From Streptomyces tauricus (GTDB taxonomy: Bacteria > Actinomycetota > Actinomycetes > Streptomycetales > Streptomycetaceae): a stretch of 64,000 bases of DNA. Shown here piece after piece: positions 57,787 through 64,000 of the stretch; within the stretch, counting starts at the first letter, position 1, and each line of letters begins with the position of its first letter. The notes under the pieces were generated by a model. The model ran no database searches. It had not been told where the DNA came from and saw only the letters and a list, made by a program, of their open reading frames with translations. Made by a program: the position numbers and the translations under genes. The DNA lies in NCBI RefSeq assembly GCF_014650955.1, contig NZ_BMVY01000033.1, forward strand, positions 37,010 to 101,009, read 5' to 3'.

Positions 57787-59241
57787 ATGCGCAAGAACCG
57801 TTCCACAGCACTCGCCGCGGCATCATTTCTTCTGCTGGCGGGACTGGGCATCGCATCCGCGCCCTCCGCGTACGCGGGCACTCCCGGCGGTACGCGGGCC
57901 GCCGACCGCAACAGCGACTTCAACGGCGACGGGTACGAGGACGTGCTGGTGGGCGCCCCCGGCGCGACCGTCAGCGGCAAGAAGGGCGCGGGACTCGTGA
58001 CCGTCCAGTACGGCTCGTCGAGGGGCATCGGGACGACCGGCGCCGCCCGCTTCAGCCAGTCCACCGCGGGCGTCGCGGGAGCGGCCGAGACGGGCGACGG
58101 CTTCGGCAAGGCGGTCGGCACGGGCGACCTGGACGGCGACGGGTACGACGACGCGGTCGTCGGCATCCCCGGCGAGGACCTCGGTACGGTCGCGGACGCG
58201 GGCGGGATCGCGATCCTCTGGGGCTCGAAGGCAGGCCTCTCGGGCGCGGCCAGCGACTGGCTGGAGACGCAGGAGCCCACCGCGGGCGAGCGGTTCGGCG
58301 CGGGCCTCGCCGCGGGGCACTTCACGAACGAGACGCCGGGCGACCTGCTGGCCGTCATCGACCACAACGGCCTGGAACTGTTCGCCTACGACGCCGCCGC
58401 GACCGGTTCGCTGGAGCGCCGCTCGTCCGCGCGGCTCTCCGCCCGGGCACAGGAGCGCCACATCCTGCCCACGTCACTGACCACGGGCGACTACGACAGG
58501 AACGGGTTCGCGGACCTCGTCGTCTCGGGCGTGACGGCCGGGGACGAGCCCGGGCACGGCTGGTCGACGTACCTGTCAGGGAACGCGGACGGGCTGACGT
58601 ACGAGCGGGATGTGCGCGGCGGCCCGGTCTCCGCGTCCGGTGACATCGACAACGACGGCTACGACGACCTGGTGACCGGCGAGCCGAACTCCCCCGACGA
58701 CGGCGGCGAGACCATGACGGGCGGTCTGGTCGGCGTGCGCTACGGCGGCGAGAACGGCCCCGGCGACGAGGTCCAGTGGTGGACGCAGGACTCCCCCGGC
58801 GTCCCCGGCACCGCCGAGCAAGGTGACGGCTGGGGCACGGACCTGTCCGTGGCGGACACGGACGGCGACGGGTACGCGGACGTGGCGATCGGTGCCGCGG
58901 GCGAGGACATCGGCACGGTCGCCGACGCGGGCGCGGTCTGGGTGCTGCGCGGCGCGTCCGACGGTCTGCGCGCGACGGGCGCACGCTCCTGGGACCAGAA
59001 CTCCGCCGACGTGCCCGGTGTCCCCGAGAAGGGCGACAAGTGGGGCGGCCAGGTCCGGCTCACCGACCCGAACAAGGACGGCCGTTTCGGGCTGCTGGCC
59101 TCGGCGCCGGGCGAGAACGCGGGCGACGGATTCGTCTGGGTGCTGTCGGCCGGGACGGGTGGCATCACGGCCTCGGGTGCGTGGACGTACGGGGCCGAAA
59201 CCCTCGGCGCGCCCCACGTGGGCGCCGCGATCGACGAGTAG
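57787..59241 (+). CDS. Secreted FG-GAP/VCBS beta-propeller protein
   Basis: Exported protein of 484 aa. Sec signal at 1-30 (RKNRSTALAAASFLLLAGLGIASAPSAYA). The mature part has FG-GAP (integrin alpha-like) repeats with Ca-binding loops DFNGDGYED, DLDGDGYDD, DYDRNGFAD, DIDNDGYDD, DTDGDGYAD and the weaker DPNKDGRF. This suggests a seven-blade propeller of the esterase or adhesin-associated kind. No enzymatic domain or anchor is visible. CAGGAG lies 8 nt before the ATG; an in-frame extension to 57688 lacks both signal and ribosome site. Confidence 0.9.
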   Translation: MRKNRSTALAAASFLLLAGLGIASAPSAYAGTPGGTRAADRNSDFNGDGYEDVLVGAPGATVSGKKGAGLVTVQYGSSRGIGTTGAARFSQSTAGVAGAAETGDGFGKAVGTGDLDGDGYDDAVVGIPGEDLGTVADAGGIAILWGSKAGLSGAASDWLETQEPTAGERFGAGLAAGHFTNETPGDLLAVIDHNGLELFAYDAAATGSLERRSSARLSARAQERHILPTSLTTGDYDRNGFADLVVSGVTAGDEPGHGWSTYLSGNADGLTYERDVRGGPVSASGDIDNDGYDDLVTGEPNSPDDGGETMTGGLVGVRYGGENGPGDEVQWWTQDSPGVPGTAEQGDGWGTDLSVADTDGDGYADVAIGAAGEDIGTVADAGAVWVLRGASDGLRATGARSWDQNSADVPGVPEKGDKWGGQVRLTDPNKDGRFGLLASAPGENAGDGFVWVLSAGTGGITASGAWTYGAETLGAPHVGAAIDE

Positions 59242-59256
59242 CCCTCCCGGGGTTCC

Positions 59257-60522
59257 TCACAGTCCCGGAGAGGTCGCGGCCGACTCCGGGACGCTGTGAC
59301 TCGCGGCCGACTCCGTCGTCGTACCGGACGTGTCGTCGGGCGACGGCTCGGAGGACTCCGGCGCCGGCGGTTCGGACGAGGGCGACTCGGACTCCTCGGC
59401 GGGCGACGAGGGCGTGGCCGGGGAGGTCGAGGGGGACGGGGAGTCCGACGAGGGCGACGGGGAACTCATGGACGGGGACGGCTGGTTCGCCGGCGGATCG
59501 GTCTTGCGGTCCTTGCCGCCGGTGTCGCCCTTGTGCCGGGTGAACCAGTCGCCGCTGTCCGGGTCGTAGATCACGAAGATGTCGACGACCTGGGTCGCGG
59601 GCGAGACGACCACGACGTCCGACGGCCGGTACGACGGCCAGGAGTCCCCGGTCCTCTTCGGTGTCGTCTTCAGCGCGACGGGCGGCAGCAGCGGGTTGCC
59701 GCAGGCGCAGCGCACCCGGGGAACACCGCGGTCGTCGACGAGGACCGCCGTGCCGGACTGAAGGACCGCCTGATAGCTCGTGGCCTTGCCGTCGCGGTAG
59801 CCGTGATTGGTGACGCGGGTGTCCATCCGGAGCTGTACGGGGGTGAGCGCGCGCAGGTACGCGGGCACCTCGGAGGGCTGGAGGTCCAGCACCGAGGCGA
59901 AGGCCCGCTTCTTGTCGGGAGCCCGGTCCAGGGCCGTGATCTGCTTCTCGACGTCGCAGCCGGCCACGTCACGGGTCCCGCCGTAGAGGCCGGGCGCCGC
60001 ACCGTCCACACTCCGCGTGACGTTGGCCGACCCGGAGGTGTCCGAGGGCGAGGGCGTCACGGGTGCGGCGGAGCTGTCCCGGGCCGTCGACGCGGTGAAC
60101 GGGTCGGGTCCCGGCTTGCCCGCCGCCTGGAGGAAGACCTCGCCGTCCGAGTCCGTGGCGGTGGTCGTGCCGTCGGGCCGGGTGAGGACCACGGCCAGGA
60201 CGACGGCGACGACGACCGCGGCGGCGATGAGGGCGACCCGCGGCACCGACTTCCACCAGGGCTGTTCGGGCCCCTTGCCCGCGCCCGGTCCGGAGGATCC
60301 GGAGGGTCCGGAGGGTCCGGAGGGTCCGGACGGGCCGCTGCCCGACCCACCGCCCGCACCGCCTCCCGCGCCGGTTCCGGCGCCCCCGCCCGGTCCGCCG
60401 ATCGACGAGCCCGTGGGGCGAGGTCCGTCGGACGGGGGTACGGGGTTCGGCCGGGTAGGCCCCGACAAGGGGCCGGAGGGCGGTCCTGTGGGGCGACCGG
60501 AGGACGGCGGTTCGACGCTCAC
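59257..60522 (-). CDS. DUF6777-type membrane-anchored protein with low-complexity ends
   Basis: Protein of 421 aa found in Streptomyces. A cytoplasmic Pro/Gly/Ser-rich N-terminus (1-88, with Gly-Pro-Ser repeats) is followed by one transmembrane helix (about 93-113) and an external domain (about 125-330; EVFLQAAGKPGPDPFTASTA, GLYGGTRDVAGCDVEKQITAL, CACGNPLLPP). A Ser/Pro/Glu-rich tail (about 340-421) may span the cell wall. The Cys residues could form disulphides. Function unknown. Converges with the FG-GAP gene 15 bp away. Confidence 0.8.
   Translation of the reverse strand: MSVEPPSSGRPTGPPSGPLSGPTRPNPVPPSDGPRPTGSSIGGPGGGAGTGAGGGAGGGSGSGPSGPSGPSGPSGSSGPGAGKGPEQPWWKSVPRVALIAAAVVVAVVLAVVLTRPDGTTTATDSDGEVFLQAAGKPGPDPFTASTARDSSAAPVTPSPSDTSGSANVTRSVDGAAPGLYGGTRDVAGCDVEKQITALDRAPDKKRAFASVLDLQPSEVPAYLRALTPVQLRMDTRVTNHGYRDGKATSYQAVLQSGTAVLVDDRGVPRVRCACGNPLLPPVALKTTPKRTGDSWPSYRPSDVVVVSPATQVVDIFVIYDPDSGDWFTRHKGDTGGKDRKTDPPANQPSPSMSSPSPSSDSPSPSTSPATPSSPAEESESPSSEPPAPESSEPSPDDTSGTTTESAASHSVPESAATSPGL
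60292..60336. repeat. Five 9-bp repeats encoding a Gly-Pro-Ser run
   Basis: GGAGGATCC, three exact GGAGGGTCC copies and GGACGGGCC follow in frame. On the minus strand they encode collagen-like Gly-Pro-Ser triplets in the DUF6777 protein's cytoplasmic part. Confidence 0.8.
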
Positions 60523-60719
60523 GAAGCTCCTCTTCCCGGCGTGGCGGCACTGCGGCGCAGCGACCTAGCGGCGCCCTTGCGGCCCTGGGGCACCCCACAG
60601 GCTTTGCGCCGCTTTGTGGCCTTTGGTTCACCAACGAGCCCATTGTGTGCTCCGGTCCCGTACCGCCCGCAAGCCGACGCGGTCGGCCCTCCCGGCAGGC
60701 GCGCCGCCACCGGCCTGCT

Positions 60720-60731
60720 TAGCGTGGCAGC
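60720..60731 (+). promoter_or_regulatory. -10 hexamer of a likely leaderless streptophobe gene transcript
   Basis: TAGCGT at 60720-60725, 6 nt before the GTG at 60732. There is no Shine-Dalgarno sequence. Confidence 0.5.
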
Positions 60732-62006
60732 GTGAGCCTCCCTACAATCCCTGACCAGGCAGTCTCCCGGCACGGCTGGGTCCAGGCCCTGGTGACGGTC
60801 CTCGCCGGGCTGATCGCCATGCTCGTGGTCGCCGCGCTCGGACTGTGGGCGGCGGGGGCCGCCGACCTGCCCGACGGCGCGTTCCCGCGTGTCGTCGCCG
60901 CGACGGTGGTCACGGCGGTCGGCGGCTCGGTCAAGTTCGCCGGGAACGCCGGAGCGATCGCCGAGACCCGGGCGGGCCTGACCGTGCTCCCGCTCTCGGT
61001 GACGCTGACCGGAGCCCTGGTCGTCGCCGCCGGTTTCCTTCGGCCGCTGCGCCACAGGGCCGTCACGGGCGCGCCCGAACTGGCGGGCTGGGCCGGCCGC
61101 GTCGCCGTCCTGTGGCTGCTCGCCCTGACCGCACTCGCGCTGGCGGCCCGCCGGACCTTCGCGGTCTCCCTCGGCGAGGGCGGGCTCTCCGAACTCGGCG
61201 ATCTGTTCGGCGCCTCGTCGCCACGGGTCGGGTTCGAGACCGATGTGCCGGTGACCCTGGCCTTCGGCCTCCTCTGGCTGGCCGGTGTCCTGGTCCTCGC
61301 GCTGCTCGTCTCGCCCGGGGCGCCGCTCCCGCCCCGGCTGCTGCGCTTCCAGGAGTCGGTGCGGCCGGCCGCGTACGCCATGGTCGTGCTGCTGCTCGCG
61401 TACGTCGCTCTGGGGGTTGTCGTCGCGCTGGTGGTGGCGGTGACCCGGGGGCATGCCGCCCAGACGCTCGCCGTGGTGCTCCTGGGGCTGCCGAACCTCG
61501 TCTGGCCCGTCTTCACGATCGGTCTGGGGGCGACCTGGGACGGCAGGGTCGAGGGACCGTTCGGGCTGCCGGTGCCGCAGGTGCTGGACCGTGTGCTGCG
61601 TACGCCGGATGTCTCGACCCTGAATCTGGGCACGCTGGCGGAGCAGGACAGCCGGGTGTGGTGGCTCGTGGTCGTCGACGCTGTGCTCCTGCTGGCCGTC
61701 GCCTTCCTGATGGCCTCGCGTTCACCGGCTCACATGCGGGCCTGGCGGCATGCCCTGCACATGGCCGTCGCCCTCGCGCTCACGGTCCTCGCCGTCTGTC
61801 TGCTCGGCCGGATCGACGCGCACTACGGGCTGTCGCTGTTCGGCATCGGGGACCTCGGCGGCCTGTCGGGCGAGCTCTTCCTCCGGCCGCGACTGTGGGC
61901 CGCGCTCGGTATCGCACTGCTCTGGGGCCTGGTCACCGGTTTCCTGGGCGCGCTGCTCGCCTCCCGGACGCGCCATCACGGCGAGTTGGAGAATCCGAAG
62001 GACTGA
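60732..62006 (+). CDS. Streptophobe-family multi-pass membrane protein
   Basis: Membrane protein of 424 aa with about ten hydrophobic segments and the family motifs ADLPDGAFPRVVAATVVTAVGGSVKFAGNAGAIAETRAGLTVLPLSVTLTGALV and LGLPNLVWPVFTIGLGATWDGRVEGPFGLPVPQVLDRVL. The family is found in streptomycetes and has no known role. GTG start, probably leaderless. It is 30 bp upstream of the methyltransferase gene, but that gene has its own -10-like hexamer. Confidence 0.85.
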   Translation: MSLPTIPDQAVSRHGWVQALVTVLAGLIAMLVVAALGLWAAGAADLPDGAFPRVVAATVVTAVGGSVKFAGNAGAIAETRAGLTVLPLSVTLTGALVVAAGFLRPLRHRAVTGAPELAGWAGRVAVLWLLALTALALAARRTFAVSLGEGGLSELGDLFGASSPRVGFETDVPVTLAFGLLWLAGVLVLALLVSPGAPLPPRLLRFQESVRPAAYAMVVLLLAYVALGVVVALVVAVTRGHAAQTLAVVLLGLPNLVWPVFTIGLGATWDGRVEGPFGLPVPQVLDRVLRTPDVSTLNLGTLAEQDSRVWWLVVVDAVLLLAVAFLMASRSPAHMRAWRHALHMAVALALTVLAVCLLGRIDAHYGLSLFGIGDLGGLSGELFLRPRLWAALGIALLWGLVTGFLGALLASRTRHHGELENPKD

Positions 62007-62022
62007 GGCCCGCGGGCCGTAC

Positions 62023-62036
62023 TACCGTACGCGTCC
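62023..62036 (+). promoter_or_regulatory. -10 hexamer of a likely leaderless methyltransferase transcript
   Basis: TACCGT at 62023-62028, 8 nt before the ATG at 62037. There is no Shine-Dalgarno sequence. Confidence 0.45.
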
Positions 62037-62681
62037 ATGATCGAGCCGGACTTCCTGCGCACCACCCGAACGGCCTACGACGCGATGGCCGCCCGTTACG
62101 CCGAGCTTTTCGCCGACGGTCTGGAGGACTTCCCGCTGGACCGGGCGATGCTCGGCGCGTTCGCCGCCTTCGTGCGCGCGGACGGCGGCGGTCCGGTGGC
62201 CGACCTCGGCTGCGGCCCGGGGCATGTGACCGCTCTGCTGGACTCGCTGGGCCTGGACGCGTCCGGCGTCGACCTGTCTCCGGAGATGATCGCCATCGCC
62301 CGTGCGGCCCGGCCGGACCTGCGGTTCGAGGTGGGCTCGATGACCGCGCTGGACCTCGCGGACGGCACGCTGTCCGGTGCGATGGCCCGTTACTCGATCA
62401 TCCACACCCCGCCGGAGCAACTGCCGCGGATATGCGCGGAGTTCCACCGCGTACTGGCGCCGGGCGGTCATCTGCTGATCGCGTTCCAGGCCCATGACGA
62501 CCCGTCGGAGCTCGCGGAGTCCTTCGACCACAAGGTGGCCCTCGCCTACCGCTGGTCCCCCGACGGCGTGGTCGCCCTGCTGACGGAAGCGGGCTTCACG
62601 GAGAAGGCCCGTCTCGTCAGGGCCCCCATGGCGGACGAACGCCCGTTCCCGCACGCCCACGTGCTGCTCACCAGGACCTGA
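62037..62681 (+). CDS. Class I SAM-dependent methyltransferase
   Basis: Methyltransferase of 214 aa with the Rossmann motif I VADLGCGPGHVTALL, motif II GVDLSPEMIAIARAARP, and motif III region APGGHLLIAFQAH. UbiE/Methyltransf_11-like. N-terminal helix TTRTAYDAMAARYAELFAD is typical. The substrate cannot be inferred from neighbours. A G-rich repeat element follows its stop codon. Confidence 0.9.
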   Translation: MIEPDFLRTTRTAYDAMAARYAELFADGLEDFPLDRAMLGAFAAFVRADGGGPVADLGCGPGHVTALLDSLGLDASGVDLSPEMIAIARAARPDLRFEVGSMTALDLADGTLSGAMARYSIIHTPPEQLPRICAEFHRVLAPGGHLLIAFQAHDDPSELAESFDHKVALAYRWSPDGVVALLTEAGFTEKARLVRAPMADERPFPHAHVLLTRT

Positions 62682-62685
62682 CAGC

Positions 62686-62740
62686 CCCGAAAGGGGCGCG
62701 GGGAACTGCGCGACCAGCCACGACGGACCCGCACCCGCCG
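62686..62740 (+). repeat. G-rich intergenic repeat element, copy 3
   Basis: CCCCGAAAGGGG followed by CGCGGGGAACTGCGCGACCAGCC, starting 4 bp after the methyltransferase stop codon. This is the same element as at 9242 and 9315, with a different loop inside the CCCC/GGGG stem, which argues that the hairpin is conserved. Confidence 0.7.
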
Positions 62741-62746
62741 AACCCC

Positions 62747-63703
62747 CTACAGTCTCCCGGCCTCGGGAAACACGGGCCGCGCCCACCCCGGCGGCGAGGG
62801 CGGAGCCCAGGGCGACTCGGGCTGGCCCACTGCCGCCGCCCGCAACGCGGCCACGAACGCGAGACACGACCCGTACCGGTCGTCGGGACTCTTGGCGAGA
62901 GCCTTCGCCAGGACGCCGTCGACGCCACGGGCGAGATCGGGCCGCTTCCCTGACACCGCCGGCGGCACGTCGTACTGGTGCGCCCACAGCAGCGCCATGT
63001 CGTCGTCGCGCTGGAAGGGCGGCCCGCCCGCCAGGGTCTCGTACACCACGCAGGCGAGGCTGTAGACGTCGCAGCGGCCGTCGACGGGGCGTCCGGAGAT
63101 CTGCTCGGGCGCCACGTAGTCGAGCGTGCCGACGAACTGGCCGACGGTCGTGAAGCCGGTCAGGGACAGCGACTTCTTCGTGAGGCCGAAGTCGGTGAGG
63201 TAGACGTGCTCGGGGTGGTCGCTGTCCGTGCCCGCCGCGACCAGGATGTTGCCGGGCTTGACGTCCCGGTGGACCAGACCGTGGTCGTGGGCGGCGTCGA
63301 GCGCGGACGCCACCTGGACCGCGATGCGGGTGGCCACCGTGGCGGCCAACGGCCCCTCCTTGTCGAGGAGATGACGCAGATCGCGGCCCGCCACGTACCG
63401 CATGGCGATGTAGAGGACGCCGTCCGTCTCGCCCGCCTCGAAGACCGGCACGATGTGCGGGTGGTCGATCGCGGCGGCCACCCGCGACTCGTAGGTGAAC
63501 CGCCTGCGGAACGTGTCGTTGCGGGCGAGTTCCGGGGCGAGCAGTTTCAGGGCGACCGTGCGGTCGAGGCGCAGGTCTTTGGCCCGGTAGACGACGGCCA
63601 TGCCGCCCCGGCCGACCTCGCGCTCGATCCGGTAACCCGCGATCTGCTTGCCGATCAGCTCGGAGGGCCGTCCCGAGTGCGGACCCGTGTCGGGCGGCAT
63701 CAC
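62747..63703 (-). CDS. Serine/threonine protein kinase (Hanks type, PknB-like)
   Basis: Kinase of 318 aa. All subdomains are present: Gly-loop VGRGGMAVVYRA, ATP Lys in VALKLL, catalytic loop VHRDVKPGNI, DFG in LTDFGLTKK, and activation segment FVGTLDYVAPEQ with phosphorylatable Thr/Ser. Only about 40 residues follow the kinase fold and there is no transmembrane helix or PASTA domain, so it is cytosolic. The start is GTG 63703 or ATG 63700; either overlaps the stop of the upstream gene, so the two are translationally coupled. Confidence 0.93.
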   Translation of the reverse strand: MMPPDTGPHSGRPSELIGKQIAGYRIEREVGRGGMAVVYRAKDLRLDRTVALKLLAPELARNDTFRRRFTYESRVAAAIDHPHIVPVFEAGETDGVLYIAMRYVAGRDLRHLLDKEGPLAATVATRIAVQVASALDAAHDHGLVHRDVKPGNILVAAGTDSDHPEHVYLTDFGLTKKSLSLTGFTTVGQFVGTLDYVAPEQISGRPVDGRCDVYSLACVVYETLAGGPPFQRDDDMALLWAHQYDVPPAVSGKRPDLARGVDGVLAKALAKSPDDRYGSCLAFVAALRAAAVGQPESPWAPPSPPGWARPVFPEAGRL

Positions 63704-64000
63704 CGGTCACCGGGACCGGGACTGTCATCGTCGCCGTCGCCGTCGCCGTCGCCGCCGCCGTCGCCATCGCCGTCGCCGTCGCCCGTGACGAGCCGGGTCG
63801 GGGCGTGCCGGACGTCTTCCCGCTCCTCCGGCGGCTCCGGTCCCACGCCCGGCACCACCTGCGTGGGCGCGTGGTCCCCCGCTGCGGGGACGAGAGGGGG
63901 AGGGGACGCGGCACCGGACGGGCCGTGGCGGGCCCCGCCGGTCACCTCGGGCGGGACGCCGGCGCCCGCCGGGCCCGAGGCCGCCGGGCCCGAGGCCGCC
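63700..64000 (-). CDS. C-terminal part of a low-complexity protein (cut by window edge)
   Basis: The open frame continues past the right edge of the window. What is visible is Pro/Ala/Gly-rich with two APTQVV/APTRLV-like segments, and ends in an Asp-Gly repeat encoded by nine hexamers. The stop overlaps the kinase start (TGATG). Such APT-V motifs are common in proteins associated with, or phosphorylated by, Streptomyces Ser/Thr kinases, but the missing N-terminus decides what it is. Confidence 0.6.
   Translation of the reverse strand, partial: AASGPAASGPAGAGVPPEVTGGARHGPSGAASPPPLVPAAGDHAPTQVVPGVGPEPPEEREDVRHAPTRLVTGDGDGDGDGGGDGDGDGDDDSPGPGDR
63730..63783. repeat. Nine GTCGCC hexamers
   Basis: Nine consecutive six-base units, seven exactly GTCGCC and two with one change (GCCGCC, ATCGCC). 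On the minus strand they encode alternating Gly and Asp at the C-terminus of the truncated gene. Confidence 0.85.

Noticed and set aside
1..64000. CRISPR arrays, insertion sequences, prophage or integrative element boundaries
   Set aside because: No regularly spaced repeats of CRISPR size, no transposase or integrase frames and no tRNA-attachment duplication were seen. The short tandem repeats found are contiguous without spacers.

Overview
The window is chromosomal DNA from a Streptomyces (or very close actinomycete). The grounds are the very high G+C, strong third-position G/C bias and GTG starts. Several gene families are also typical of or restricted to the genus: a melC1-melC2 tyrosinase operon, a PopR/ClpP3/ClpP4 locus, an AfsR/SARP-type regulator, a streptophobe-family membrane protein and a DUF6777-type protein. 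I see no rRNA, CRISPR array, transposase, phage or PKS/NRPS genes, and I recognised no tRNA gene.

Layout. (1) 0.4-6.2 kb: melanin operon, a Tat-exported TolB/amidohydrolase fusion and an FAD monooxygenase. (2) 6.4-12.2 kb: small membrane protein, metallo-beta-lactamase-fold hydrolase, a divergent MerR/MFS pair, an aldo/keto reductase, and a divergent SDR/TetR pair with three matching operators between them. (3) 12.4-18.2 kb: secreted serine hydrolase, a TerD-CAP-CAP fusion, a CDF metal exporter, then popR facing the clpP3-clpP4 operon. Both promoters carry the same 16-bp motif. (4) 18.3-25.3 kb: a locus for alpha-linked GlcNAc glycans with a GntR/UTRA regulator, cytoplasmic GH89 alpha-N-acetylglucosaminidase, SIS protein and an ABC sugar importer. 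A matching operator sits before each divergent gene. (5) 25.5-31.6 kb: a ROK repressor divergent from a second sugar ABC importer plus a Gfo/Idh oxidoreductase.

(6) 31.7-41.7 kb is the most unusual region. An AfsR-like regulator, a 100-residue protein of no known family, a B12-type radical SAM enzyme of the RiPP-maturation kind (CX7CX2C) and a leaderless S8 peptidase lie in tandem on the minus strand. They are flanked by a NarL-type response regulator without a kinase and, on the far side, a NarL-type histidine kinase without a regulator. This looks like an uncharacterised RiPP-type maturation cassette. (7) 42-45.4 kb: L,D-transpeptidase, PLP decarboxylase-like enzyme and SGNH lipoprotein. 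(8) 45.4-53.4 kb: six co-directional genes form a dipeptide-type ABC importer operon ending in a CocE/NonD hydrolase and its TetR regulator. (9) 53.7-64 kb: ABC exporter, VOC protein, epoxide hydrolase, FG-GAP secreted protein, DUF6777 protein, streptophobe protein, methyltransferase, and a Ser/Thr kinase coupled to a gene cut by the window edge.

Recurring regulation: at least six genes have a TAnnnT hexamer 6-8 nt before the start codon and no Shine-Dalgarno sequence, suggesting leaderless mRNAs. Long perfect hairpins separate most converging genes. A G-rich repeated element follows two stop codons (three copies), and degenerate hexamer/nonamer repeats occur in coding and non-coding DNA.
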